64,000 nucleotides of DNA, from NCBI RefSeq assembly GCF_022698165.1, contig NZ_JALDAY010000014.1, positions 62,001-126,000 on the forward strand, read 5' to 3'. The first letter of the stretch is position 1, and each line of letters begins with the position of its first letter. Shown here in pieces: positions 12,341-20,244 of the stretch. The notes under the pieces are model-generated. The model worked only from the letters and a program-made list of their open reading frames with translations, was not told the DNA's origin and ran no database searches. The stretch is from Streptomyces cylindrosporus. Its GTDB lineage: Bacteria > Actinomycetota > Actinomycetes > Streptomycetales > Streptomycetaceae. Position numbers and translations under genes: made by a program.

Positions 12341-13075
12341 TCAGCCGGCCAGGCCGACGACCAGCCAGATGAACGCCGCCCCGGCGACCGTGCACAGCAG
12401 GGTCGAGCGGGCGGGGTGTTCGTGGTGGGCCTCGGGGAGGATCTCGGCGGCGGCCAGGTAGAGCAGTACGCCGCCGAAGAGGCCGAGATAGCCGCCGAGC
12501 AGGCCCTCGGGGATGGTGACGAAGGCCGTGGAGGCGGCGCCCACGACGGGGGCCGCCGCGTCCGCGAACAGCATGGCCAGGGCCCTGCGGCGGGCGTTCC
12601 CGTACAGGCTCGTGATCGTGTACGTGTTGAAGCCGTCCGCGAAGTCGTGGGCGACCACGGCCAGGGCGACGGCCGTGCCCATGCCGCCGCCGACCTGGAA
12701 GGCCGCGCCGATCGCCACGCCGTCCATCGCGCTGTGGCCGACCATCGCGGCCGCGGCCGTCAGGCCCACCTCGGGCGCCCGGCCGTCGGCCTCGGTCTCC
12801 TCGCCGCCGTGCGCGGCCTGACGGGCGGCGAGCAGGCGTTCGACCAGGTGGGCGAGGAGGAAGCCGGCCACGAACAACAGCAGGGCGGCGGGTACGCCGA
12901 AGACCTCCTCGCCGGCCGCCTCCAGCGCCTCCGGCAGCAGATCCAGGCCGACCACGCCCAGCATCAGGCCACCGGCCAGACCCAGGACGAGATGGCGACG
13001 GTCGGTCACGCGCTGTGCCGTCCAGCCGCCGGCCAGCGTCATCAGGAACGCGCCGAGCGCGACGAAGACCGCCAT
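12341..13075 (-). CDS. ZIP-family divalent metal transporter
   Basis: A 244-aa integral membrane protein of the ZIP family (Zn2+/Fe2+ and related cations). Transmembrane helices are regularly spaced, and the two metal-site helices are recognisable: MVGHSAMDGVAIGAAF and VVAHDFADGFNTY, with the conserved His, Asp and Gly. A His/Glu-rich loop (AAHGGEETEADG, and HHEHPARS near the end) fits metal handling. It is the only reverse-strand gene inside the cobalamin cluster, convergent with cobI and divergent from cobM. Context suggests supply of a metal to B12 synthesis (possibly Co2+), but the substrate cannot be read from sequence. Confidence 0.88.
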   Translation of the reverse strand: MAVFVALGAFLMTLAGGWTAQRVTDRRHLVLGLAGGLMLGVVGLDLLPEALEAAGEEVFGVPAALLLFVAGFLLAHLVERLLAARQAAHGGEETEADGRAPEVGLTAAAAMVGHSAMDGVAIGAAFQVGGGMGTAVALAVVAHDFADGFNTYTITSLYGNARRRALAMLFADAAAPVVGAASTAFVTIPEGLLGGYLGLFGGVLLYLAAAEILPEAHHEHPARSTLLCTVAGAAFIWLVVGLAG

Positions 13076-13180
13076 GGGGCCTTGTTATCCGATCAACCGT
13101 CGTTCGCGCACATCGGACGGCCACGGCGGCAGCACCCGTAAGAGCTTTTGTACTACTTGTTCACGAGAGGACCGAATTCC

Positions 13181-14017
13181 ATGGCCGACGCCGCCGTCTC
13201 GACCGGTGCCCCCACCGGCAAGGTGACCTTCGTCGGTGCCGGCCCCGGCGCCGCCGACCTTCTCACGTTCCGTGCCGCGCGCGCCATCGCCGAGGCCGAC
13301 GTGGTGATCTGGGCCGCGAGCCTGGTTCAGGCGAAGGTCCTCGAACACGCGCGCGAGGGTGCTGAGATCCTCGACTCGGCGACGATGTCGCTGGAGGACG
13401 TGGTGGCCGTGTACGAGCGGGCGCGGGCGGAGGGCCTGCGGGTCGCCCGCATCCACTCCGGCGACCCGGCCCTGTGGGGCGGTACGCAGGAGCAGCTGGA
13501 CCGGTGCGCGGGGATCGGAATCGCCACGGAGGTCGTGCCCGGTGTCTCCGCCTTCTCCGCCGTCGCCGCGCTCGCGCAGCGCGAGCTGACCATTCCCGAG
13601 GTCGCGCAGTCCGTGGTCCTCACCCGGCTCGGCGGCGGCAAGACGCCGATGCCGCCGGGCGAGGAGGTGCGGGAGTTCGCCAAGCACGGAACGACCATGG
13701 CGATCTTCCTGTCCGCGGCGCGCAGCGGGCAGCTGGTGCGGGAGCTGCTGGAGGGCGGCTATCCGACGTCCACGCCGGTCGTCGTCGCCTACCAGGCGAC
13801 CTGGCCGGAGGAGCTGGTCGTGCGGTGCACGGTCGGGACGCTGGAGGAGACGGTCAAGGAGCACAAGCTCTGGAAGCACACGCTGTTCCTGGTCGGCCCG
13901 GCGCTCGACGCCGAGGGCACGCGTTCGCACCTCTACCACCCCGGCCACTTCCACGGGTACCGCAAGGCCGACCCTCAGGCCCGTCGGGCGCTGCGCGAGC
14001 GAGGGGCCAGTACGTGA
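13181..14017 (+). CDS. cobM: Precorrin-4 C11-methyltransferase, CobM
   Basis: A 278-aa SAM-dependent methylase that methylates C-11 of precorrin-4. The SAM-binding motif VGAGPGAADLLTFRAARAI is at residues 16-34, and IHSGDPALWGG and EVVPGVSAFSAVAALAQREL follow as in the CobM subfamily. The ATG is preceded by GAGAGG at 10 nt. An in-frame ATG 33 nt upstream is ignored because its added residues do not resemble the family. The TGA overlaps the GTG of cobL. It heads the second forward run of the cluster and is divergent from the ZIP gene, so a promoter probably lies at 13076-13160. Confidence 0.95.
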   Translation: MADAAVSTGAPTGKVTFVGAGPGAADLLTFRAARAIAEADVVIWAASLVQAKVLEHAREGAEILDSATMSLEDVVAVYERARAEGLRVARIHSGDPALWGGTQEQLDRCAGIGIATEVVPGVSAFSAVAALAQRELTIPEVAQSVVLTRLGGGKTPMPPGEEVREFAKHGTTMAIFLSAARSGQLVRELLEGGYPTSTPVVVAYQATWPEELVVRCTVGTLEETVKEHKLWKHTLFLVGPALDAEGTRSHLYHPGHFHGYRKADPQARRALRERGAST

Positions 14018-15324
14018 GTGGCCTGATCACTGTCGTCGGTACGGGGACGGGGGCGCCGCTTCCCGCCGGGGTGCTGGCCGGTGCCCGCCTCGTCGTGGGC
14101 GGCCGACGGCATCTGACGGCCGCCCCGGTGCCGGAGGGGGCCGAGCAGGTCGTGCTCGGGCCGCTGGCGCCGGCGCTGGACGTCATCGAACGGCACCTGG
14201 AGAAGGACGGCCGGGTCGTGGTGCTGGCCTCCGGTGATCCCGGGTTCTTCGGGATCGTGCGGGTGCTGGCGGAGCGGTTCGGGCCCGGGGCGCTGGATGT
14301 ACGGCCCGGTGTCTCCTCCGTCGCCGCCGCGTTCGCGCGGGTGGGGGTGCCGTGGGACGACGCGGTCGTGGTGAGCGCGCACGGGCGGGATCTGCGGACG
14401 GCTGTGAACGTGTGCCGGGCGCGGGCGAAAGTGGCGGTGCTGACGGGACCGGGGGCGGGGCCTGCGGAGTTGGGGGCTGCGCTCGCAACAGGGGGTGCCG
14501 AGGAATGCAGTCGGGCGGGTGCGGCAGCGTCGTGGCCGGTCGCGCAGTTCCCCGCGCCCCTTGGGCGCGTCCTTGTGGTCGCCTCTGATCTGGGTACCGG
14601 TGACGAGCGTGTCGAATGGGTCAGCCCCGCCGAGGCCGCGGCCCGGGACTGGGGTACGGCGGTCAGTGTCGTGCTGTGTCTCGACGAGTCGCGGGCTCTC
14701 GGTGTCGTGCGCACGGTTGCCGGGCCTGCTCCCGCCCCCTCCCGATGGGCCCTGGAAGAAAGCGAGTTCGCGCACCGCGACTCGATGATCACCAAGTCCG
14801 AGGTACGGGCCCTGGCGCTGGCCCGGCTGGGGCCGCGGCTCGGGGACCTGGTGTGGGACGTCGGCGCGGGGTCCGGTTCCGTGGCCGTGGAGTGCGCGCG
14901 GTTCGGGGCCGCCGTCGTCGCCGTGGAGAAGGCCGCCGACGGGGTGGAGCGGATCACCGCCAACGCCCGCGCGCACGGGGTGTACGTGGACGCCGTGCAC
15001 GGCTCGGCGCCCGGCGCGCTGGACCGGCTCCCCGACCCCGACGCCGTGTTCATCGGCGGCGGCGGGCACGAGCTGCCCGGGATCGTCACCGCGTGCGCTC
15101 GGCGGGCCCGGCGGACGGTCGTCGTCGCCATGGCCGCGCTGGACCGCGTACCGGCCGCCCGTGCCGCGCTCGCCGATGCCGGATTCACCTGCGACGGCGT
15201 GCTGTTGCAGTCGTCGCGGCTCGCGCCCCTGCCGGGGGACGTGACGCGGCTGGCCGCGACCAATCCCGTTTTCCTGTTGTGGGGCGACCGAACCCCCGTA
15301 TCCGACGAAGGAGTTGCTCAGTGA
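14014..15324 (+). CDS. cobL: Precorrin-6Y C5,15-methyltransferase (decarboxylating), CobL (CbiE-CbiT fusion)
   Basis: A 436-aa bifunctional enzyme that methylates C-5 and C-15 and decarboxylates the C-12 side chain. The N-terminal CbiE domain (about residues 1-245) shows VVGTGTGAPLPAG and LASGDPGFFGIVRVL. The C-terminal CbiT domain (about 255-430) shows ITKSEVRALAL and the SAM motif WDVGAGSGSVAVECAR. Odd feature: within CbiE, residues about 173-184 (WPVAQFPAPLG) are encoded by a 33-bp dispersed Streptomyces repeat, flanked by Ala/Gly/Ser-rich residues that look like an insertion. The frame stays open. The GTG start and the TGA both overlap the neighbouring genes. Confidence 0.93.
   Translation: MSGLITVVGTGTGAPLPAGVLAGARLVVGGRRHLTAAPVPEGAEQVVLGPLAPALDVIERHLEKDGRVVVLASGDPGFFGIVRVLAERFGPGALDVRPGVSSVAAAFARVGVPWDDAVVVSAHGRDLRTAVNVCRARAKVAVLTGPGAGPAELGAALATGGAEECSRAGAAASWPVAQFPAPLGRVLVVASDLGTGDERVEWVSPAEAAARDWGTAVSVVLCLDESRALGVVRTVAGPAPAPSRWALEESEFAHRDSMITKSEVRALALARLGPRLGDLVWDVGAGSGSVAVECARFGAAVVAVEKAADGVERITANARAHGVYVDAVHGSAPGALDRLPDPDAVFIGGGGHELPGIVTACARRARRTVVVAMAALDRVPAARAALADAGFTCDGVLLQSSRLAPLPGDVTRLAATNPVFLLWGDRTPVSDEGVAQ
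14532..14564 (+). repeat. Dispersed Streptomyces 33-bp repeat, in frame within cobL
   Basis: The 33 bp beginning GTGGCCGGTCGCGCAGTTC match, with one mismatch, the reverse complement of 59457-59489 elsewhere in this window. In my experience this sequence recurs many times in Streptomyces intergenic DNA. Here it lies inside a coding region and is translated. Less conserved similarity seems to extend about 35 bp upstream (aatgcagtcgggcggg). Confidence 0.75.
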
Positions 15325-17021
15325 TCGGCCTCATTTCCGCCACCGCGGCGGGGGCGGCTGCGCGCGACCGGCTGGCCGCGGCGTGGCCGGAGCGGACGCG
15401 TGTGTACGAGGGTCCCGTGGGGGACGCCGTACGGGCCGCGTTCGCGGAGTGCGAGCAGCTCGTGTGCTTCCTCGCCACGGGGGCGGTCGTACGGCTCCTG
15501 GCGCCGCTGCTGGCGGACAAGGCGACCGACCCCGGTGTGGTGTGCGTCGACGAGGGCGGGCGGTTCGCCGTGTCGCTGGTCGGCGGACACGGGGGCGGGG
15601 CCAATGAACTCGCCGGTGAGGTCGGGGAGTTGCTGGGGGCGACCCCGGTGGTGACCACGGCCACGGACGCGGTGGGCTTGCCGGGCCTCGACACGCTCGG
15701 GATGCCGGTGGAGGGGGACGTCGCCGGGGTGTCGCGGGCGCTGCTCGACGGTGAACCGGTGGCTCTCGACGCCGAGTCGGCCTGGCCGCTGCCGCCGCTC
15801 CGGGCAGCCGCCGAGGGTTCGTATGTGATCCGTGTGTCGGATCGTCTCGTCGAGCCCGCCCCGCACGAGGTCGTGCTCCGGCCCCGGTCCATCGTCGTCG
15901 GCGTGGGCGCCTCCAAGGGCGCGTCCGTCGACGAGGTGCTGGAGTTGGTCGAGGGCGCCCTGCGCGACGCCGGACTGTCGGCGAGGTCCCTCGCCGAGCT
16001 CGCCACCGTCGACGCCAAGGCCGCAGAACCCGGGATCGTCGAGGCCGCCGCGCGGCTCGGTGTTCCTCTTGTCACGTACTCCGCCGAGGAGTTGGCGAAG
16101 GTCGAGGTGCCCAACCCCTCCGACGCGCCGCTCGCCGCCGTCGGCACCCCCTCCGTCGCCGAGGCCGCCGCTCTCGTGCGCGGTGGTGAACTCCTGGTCC
16201 CCAAGCGGAAGTCGGCGCGTGCGGACGGGCACGCCTCGATGGCGACCTGTGCCGTCGTACGGCGGCCCGGGCGCGGGCGGCTCGCGGTCGTCGGGCTCGG
16301 GCCCGGCGCACGGGACCTCGTGACCCCGCGGGCCACGGCCGAACTCCGGCGCGCCTCCGTACTCGTCGGGCTCGACCAGTACGTCGACCAGATCCGCGAT
16401 CTGCTGCGTCCCGGCACCCTGGTCCTGGAGTCCGGGCTCGGCGCCGAGGAGGAGCGGGCGCGGACCGCCGTCGCCGAGGCCCGCAAGGGGCAGGCCGTCG
16501 CGCTCATCGGCAGCGGGGACGCCGGGGTGTACGCCATGGCGTCCCCCGCGCTCGCCGAGGCCTCGGACGACATCGACGTGATCGGCGTACCCGGTGTGAC
16601 CGCCGCGCTCGCGGCCGGGGCGATCCTCGGTGCGCCGCTCGGGCACGACCACGTCTCCATCAGCCTCTCGGACCTGCACACGCCGTGGGAGGTCATCGAG
16701 CGGCGGGTGCGCGCGGCGGCCGAGGCGGACCTCGTGGTCACCTTCTACAACCCCCGCTCCCGGGGCCGGGACTGGCAGTTGCCGAAGGCGCTCGCGATCC
16801 TGGCCGGACACCGGGAGCCGGGCACGCCGGTCGGGGTCGTGCGGAACGCGTCGCGGCCGGACGAGTCCAGTCGGCTGACGACGTTGGCCTCGCTGGATCC
16901 GGCGACGGTCGACATGATGACGGTGGTGACCGTGGGCAACACGGCGACCCGCGAGATCGCGGGGCGCATGGTGACCCCGCGCGGCTATCGCTGGCAGACG
17001 TCGGAGGAGGGCGCCAAGTGA
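15321..17021 (+). CDS. cobJ: CbiG-CobJ fusion: cobalamin biosynthesis protein with precorrin-3B C17-methyltransferase domain
   Basis: A 566-aa two-domain protein. Residues about 1-310 are CbiG-like (FLATGAVVRLLAPLLADK; VSLVGGHGGGANELA; VVGVGASKGAS). Residues about 315-566 are the CobJ/CbiH methylase, with the SAM motif VVGLGPGARDLVTPRA, LIGSGDAGVYAMA and VTFYNPRSRGRDWQL. CobJ methylates C-17 with ring contraction. CbiG in other organisms opens the lactone ring and releases the C2 fragment, so the fusion couples successive steps. GTG start and TGA stop overlap cobL and cobH. Fusions of this kind are known in actinomycetes. Confidence 0.92.
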   Translation: MIGLISATAAGAAARDRLAAAWPERTRVYEGPVGDAVRAAFAECEQLVCFLATGAVVRLLAPLLADKATDPGVVCVDEGGRFAVSLVGGHGGGANELAGEVGELLGATPVVTTATDAVGLPGLDTLGMPVEGDVAGVSRALLDGEPVALDAESAWPLPPLRAAAEGSYVIRVSDRLVEPAPHEVVLRPRSIVVGVGASKGASVDEVLELVEGALRDAGLSARSLAELATVDAKAAEPGIVEAAARLGVPLVTYSAEELAKVEVPNPSDAPLAAVGTPSVAEAAALVRGGELLVPKRKSARADGHASMATCAVVRRPGRGRLAVVGLGPGARDLVTPRATAELRRASVLVGLDQYVDQIRDLLRPGTLVLESGLGAEEERARTAVAEARKGQAVALIGSGDAGVYAMASPALAEASDDIDVIGVPGVTAALAAGAILGAPLGHDHVSISLSDLHTPWEVIERRVRAAAEADLVVTFYNPRSRGRDWQLPKALAILAGHREPGTPVGVVRNASRPDESSRLTTLASLDPATVDMMTVVTVGNTATREIAGRMVTPRGYRWQTSEEGAK

Positions 17022-17608
17022 ACCGTGTCGTCCACCCGATCGAGCAGGAGTCGTACCGGCGGCTGCGCGCCCGGCTCGACACCTCGCGCTTTCCGCCGCT
17101 GACCCGGGCGGTCGTGGAACGGGTCATCCACTCCGCGGCCGATCTGGAGTACGCGAGCGATCTCGTCATGGACGAGGGCGAGTTGGCGACGGCGCATGCC
17201 GCGCTGCACGCCGGTGCGCCCGTCGTGGTCGACGTGGAGATGGTCGGGGCCGGGATCACCCGGCGCGAGACCGTCTGCCGGCTGCGGGACGCCAGGGCCG
17301 AGGCCGGGCTGACCCGTTCGGCGCACGCGATACGGCTCGCCTACGAGCAGGTCGGGCCCGGCGCCCTGTGGGTGATCGGCAACGCCCCCACCGCGCTGGA
17401 GGAGTTGCTGACCCTCGACGCCTCCCCCGCGCTCGTCATCGGCCTGCCCGTCGGCTTCGTCGGCGCGGTCGAGTCCAAGGCCGCGTTGCGCGAGAGCGGG
17501 CTGCCCGCCGTGAGCAACGTGTCCGAGAAGGGCGGCTCGGCGGTCGCCGCTGCCGCGCTCAACGCCCTGCTGTACCACCCCACTTCACCGTCCGAGGAGA
17601 AATCGTGA
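17018..17608 (+). CDS. cobH: Precorrin-8X methylmutase, CobH
   Basis: A 196-aa mutase that moves the methyl group from C-11 to C-12, giving hydrogenobyrinic acid. Family motifs include ERVIHSAADLEYASDLVM with the conserved His, the DVEMVGAGITRRE stretch, and WVIGNAPTALEELL followed by GLPVGFVGAVESKAAL. Length is slightly under the typical 205-215 but complete. The GTG start overlaps the cobJ stop and the TGA overlaps the GTG of cbiX. Confidence 0.95.
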   Translation: MNRVVHPIEQESYRRLRARLDTSRFPPLTRAVVERVIHSAADLEYASDLVMDEGELATAHAALHAGAPVVVDVEMVGAGITRRETVCRLRDARAEAGLTRSAHAIRLAYEQVGPGALWVIGNAPTALEELLTLDASPALVIGLPVGFVGAVESKAALRESGLPAVSNVSEKGGSAVAAAALNALLYHPTSPSEEKS

Positions 17609-18525
17609 CCACCCCGCCCGCCCTGCTCATCGCCGGCCACGGCACCCGGGACGAGGCCGGAGCCGAGGCGTTCCGCGACTTCGTACGGCAGCTGCAGCTC
17701 CGGCTGTCCGACGTGCCCGTCGCGGGCGGCTTCATCGAGCTCTCCCCGCCGCCGCTGGGCGACGCCGTCGCCGGAATGGTGGCCCGGGGCGTACGCCGTT
17801 TCGCCGCCGTGCCGCTGATGCTGGTGTCCGCCGGGCACGCCAAGGGCGACATCCCGGCGGCGCTGGCCCGCGAGAAGGAACGGCACCCGGGGATCTCGTA
17901 CACCTACGGGCGTCCGCTGGGGCCGCATCCGTCGCTGCTCGCGGTGCTGGAGCGGCGGCTGGACGAGGCGCTGGGCGGCACGGCCCGTACGCCCGAGGAC
18001 CGGGCCGACGTGACCGTGCTGCTGGTGGGGCGCGGGTCGACCGACCCCGACGCGAACGCCGAGGTGCACAAGGCGGCGCGGCTGCTGTGGGAGGGGCGCG
18101 GTTACGCGGGCGTGGAGACGGCGTTCGTGTCGCTCGCGGCGCCGGACGTGCCGAGCGGGCTCGACCGGTGCGCGAAGCTGGGGGCGCGGCGGATCGTCGT
18201 ACTCCCCTACTTCCTCTTCACCGGCATCCTGCCGGACCGGGTGAAGCAGCAGACCGAGGGGTGGGCGGCCGCGCACCCGGACGTCGAGGTGCGGTCCGCG
18301 GAGGTCATCGGGCCGGAGCCGGAGCTGCTCGATCTGGTGGTGGAGCGGTACGAGGAGGCGGTGCGCGGTGATCTGCGGATGAACTGCGACTCGTGCGTGT
18401 ACCGGATCGCGCTGCCCGGGTTCGAGGACAAGGTCGGACTGCCGCAGCAGCCGCACTTCCACCCGGACGACGACGGCCACCACCACGGGCACCACCACCA
18501 CGGCGGTCACGCCCATGCACACTGA
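17605..18525 (+). CDS. cbiX: CbiX-like sirohydrochlorin chelatase with His-rich tail
   Basis: A 306-aa chelatase of the CbiX/SirB class with two tandem CbiX repeats, about residues 5-125 and 130-245. Motifs are LLIAGHGTRDEAG, VPLMLVSAGHAKGDIP and VVLPYFLFTGILPDRV, carrying the His residues of the metal site. The C-terminal region has MNCDSCVYR (a CxxC pair) and ends in a His-rich tail (HHHGHHHHGGHAHAH), likely for metal storage or delivery. It may insert Co2+ for an early-insertion branch or Fe2+ for siroheme; with CobN present the role is ambiguous. GTG start coupled to cobH; its 3' end overlaps cobC by 11 bp. Confidence 0.9.
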   Translation: MTTPPALLIAGHGTRDEAGAEAFRDFVRQLQLRLSDVPVAGGFIELSPPPLGDAVAGMVARGVRRFAAVPLMLVSAGHAKGDIPAALAREKERHPGISYTYGRPLGPHPSLLAVLERRLDEALGGTARTPEDRADVTVLLVGRGSTDPDANAEVHKAARLLWEGRGYAGVETAFVSLAAPDVPSGLDRCAKLGARRIVVLPYFLFTGILPDRVKQQTEGWAAAHPDVEVRSAEVIGPEPELLDLVVERYEEAVRGDLRMNCDSCVYRIALPGFEDKVGLPQQPHFHPDDDGHHHGHHHHGGHAHAH

Positions 18526-19573
18526 GCACGATCTGCGGCACCACGGCGACTCCGAGACGCGCGACGAGGGTTCCACGCTGGTCGACCTGGCCGTGAACGT
18601 CCGCGCGGACACTCCCCCGGCCTGGCTGCGCGAGCACCTCGCCCGCTCGCTGGGCGGGCTCGCCGCGTATCCCGACGGGCGCGCCGCCCGGGCCGCGGTG
18701 GCGGCACGGCACGGGCTCGAAGCGGAGCGGGTGCTGCTGACGGCGGGGGCCGCCGAGGCCTTCGTCCTGCTCGCACGGGCCCTGAAGGTCCGTCAGGCGG
18801 TCGTCGTGCACCCGCAGTTCACCGAGCCGGAGGCCGCGCTGCGGGACGCCGGGCACGCGGTGGAGCGGGTGCTGCTGCGGGCGGAGAACGGTTTCCGGCT
18901 CGATGCCGCGGCCGTCCCCGAGGACGCGGACCTGGTGGTGATCGGCAACCCGACGAACCCGACGTCCGTGCTGCACCCGGCCGGGTCGATCGCCCGACTG
19001 GCGAGACCTGGGCGGACGTTGGTGGTCGACGAGGCCTTCATGGACGCCGTGCCGGGCGAGCGGGAGGCGCTGGCCGGGCGGCGGGACGTGCCCGGTCTCG
19101 TCGTGCTGCGCAGCCTGACGAAGACGTGGGGCCTGGCCGGGCTGCGGATCGGTTACGTCCTCGCCGCCCCGGAGACCGTCGCCGAACTGGAGCGGGCCCA
19201 GCCGCTGTGGCCGGTGTCCACGCCGGCGCTGGCCGCCGCCGAGGCCTGCATGGGCGCTCGGGCGCAGGCCGAGGCCGGCCACGCGGCACACCGCATCGCC
19301 GCGGACCGGGCCCATCTGGTCGCGGGGCTCAGTGAGTTCGCCTCGGACGGGCTGCGCCTGACCGAGCCCGCCGAGGGCCCCTTCGTGCTCATACGGCTGC
19401 CCCGGGCCGCGGCCGTGCGCAGGCACCTGCGCGACCTGGGGTTCGCGGTGCGGCGCGGCGACACGTTCCCGGGCCTGGACGAGGAGTGGCTGCGGATCGC
19501 GGTGCGGGACCGGGGGACGGTGAACCGTTTCCTCCAGGCGCTCGACCAGGCGGTGACGCTGGCGCAGGGATGA
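18515..19573 (+). CDS. cobC: PLP-dependent aminotransferase-like threonine-phosphate decarboxylase, CobC
   Basis: A 352-aa fold-type I PLP enzyme related to histidinol-phosphate aminotransferase. The PLP lysine lies in VLRSLTKTWGLAGLRIGY, with VIGNPTNPTSVLHP and LVVDEAFMD upstream. In B12 clusters this family acts as L-threonine-O-3-phosphate decarboxylase (CobC, Salmonella CobD), supplying aminopropanol phosphate to the CbiB step. The first ~25 residues are polar and His-rich and probably lie outside the fold. It starts inside the 3' end of cbiX and is the last gene of the cobalamin block. Confidence 0.87.
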   Translation: MHTEHDLRHHGDSETRDEGSTLVDLAVNVRADTPPAWLREHLARSLGGLAAYPDGRAARAAVAARHGLEAERVLLTAGAAEAFVLLARALKVRQAVVVHPQFTEPEAALRDAGHAVERVLLRAENGFRLDAAAVPEDADLVVIGNPTNPTSVLHPAGSIARLARPGRTLVVDEAFMDAVPGEREALAGRRDVPGLVVLRSLTKTWGLAGLRIGYVLAAPETVAELERAQPLWPVSTPALAAAEACMGARAQAEAGHAAHRIAADRAHLVAGLSEFASDGLRLTEPAEGPFVLIRLPRAAAVRRHLRDLGFAVRRGDTFPGLDEEWLRIAVRDRGTVNRFLQALDQAVTLAQG

Positions 19574-19745
19574 GCGGGGGATTCCCGCGAGCAAAGCAAG
19601 TACACAGGCACTTCACAGTAAGTGCTGCCCCTTGATGGTCACTTGATCACGCACGGGGGCGGGAAAGCGCGTGATCTCCGGAGACTTGGCGTGCCGCCGC
19701 CCGCTGCAGGGATTCAACCGGTTTCCTCTGCGCAAAGGGTTGATC
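19574..19745 (+). promoter_or_regulatory. Structured intergenic region between cobC and the DUF2690 gene
   Basis: Four inverted repeats lie in 172 bp. GCGGG-N5-CCCGC (19574-19588) may end the cob transcript. GCACTT-N6-AAGTGC is at 19608-19625. GATCACGC / GCGTGATC is at 19645-19652 and 19669-19676. TCAACC / GGTTGA is at 19714-19719 and 19738-19743, next to the ATG of the following gene. There is no U-run after the first, so its terminator role is weak. The later ones could be operators or a folded leader. Confidence 0.4.
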
Positions 19746-20186
19746 ATGCTCTGGCGAAGACATTTACTCCGCTCCGTCCCGCAGACCGCGTCGGCGGTCG
19801 GCTGCGACGGGGCCGACTGCACGGGTCTGAGTCCGGTCACCGAAGGATGTGACGGGGACGCGCTGCTGCTCGACGAGTACGACCAGGGGACGTCGATCAG
19901 CGTCAAGTTCTTCCGCTCGCCCGCCTGCGACGCCTCCTGGGCGAAGGTCACGCTCGACACCACCGACGGAAGTCTGTACCGCCAGTACGTGAGTCTCTTC
20001 TACGTGCCGCAGCTCGGCGGCAGCGAGACCCTGCTCTCCGGTGGCTCGGTGTCATCGGACGGCTACATGCAGGCCGACAACACCTCCTTCCCGAGCCAGA
20101 GCGGCGATCTGGACGTCGCCTACGACGCGGTGGTCTTCCAGCCGTCCGCGGCACCCGTCGACGGCATCTGCTTCGACGGCACCTGA
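19746..20186 (+). CDS. DUF2690-domain protein, probably surface-associated
   Basis: A 146-aa protein whose body (CDGADCTGLSPVTEGCDGDAL ... SPACDASWAKV) fits DUF2690, a Cys-containing domain found in actinomycete secreted proteins and attached to DNA-binding or membrane proteins. The four Cys of the core are present. The ATG is chosen because AAAGGG sits 6 nt before it; a GTG 75 nt upstream has no such site. Oddly, the N-terminus (MLWRRHLLRSVPQTASA) is short for a signal peptide and has a poor hydrophobic core, so export is uncertain and the protein may be N-terminally truncated. Function unknown. Confidence 0.65.
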   Translation: MLWRRHLLRSVPQTASAVGCDGADCTGLSPVTEGCDGDALLLDEYDQGTSISVKFFRSPACDASWAKVTLDTTDGSLYRQYVSLFYVPQLGGSETLLSGGSVSSDGYMQADNTSFPSQSGDLDVAYDAVVFQPSAAPVDGICFDGT

Positions 20187-20244
20187 TCCCGACCCGCACC
20201 GCCGTCCGCACAGCGACACGTCCCGCTTCCCGACGGAGCCCCCC

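Noticed and set aside
12197..13141. Forward ORF running from cobI across the ZIP gene
   Set aside because: Composition is of shadow type, while the reverse strand gives a complete ZIP protein with metal-site helices.
19620..19745. Possible c-di-AMP (ydaO-type) riboswitch upstream of the DUF2690 gene
   Set aside because: Only simple stems are visible. The conserved GGGG/ACAGG-type core of that class could not be found.
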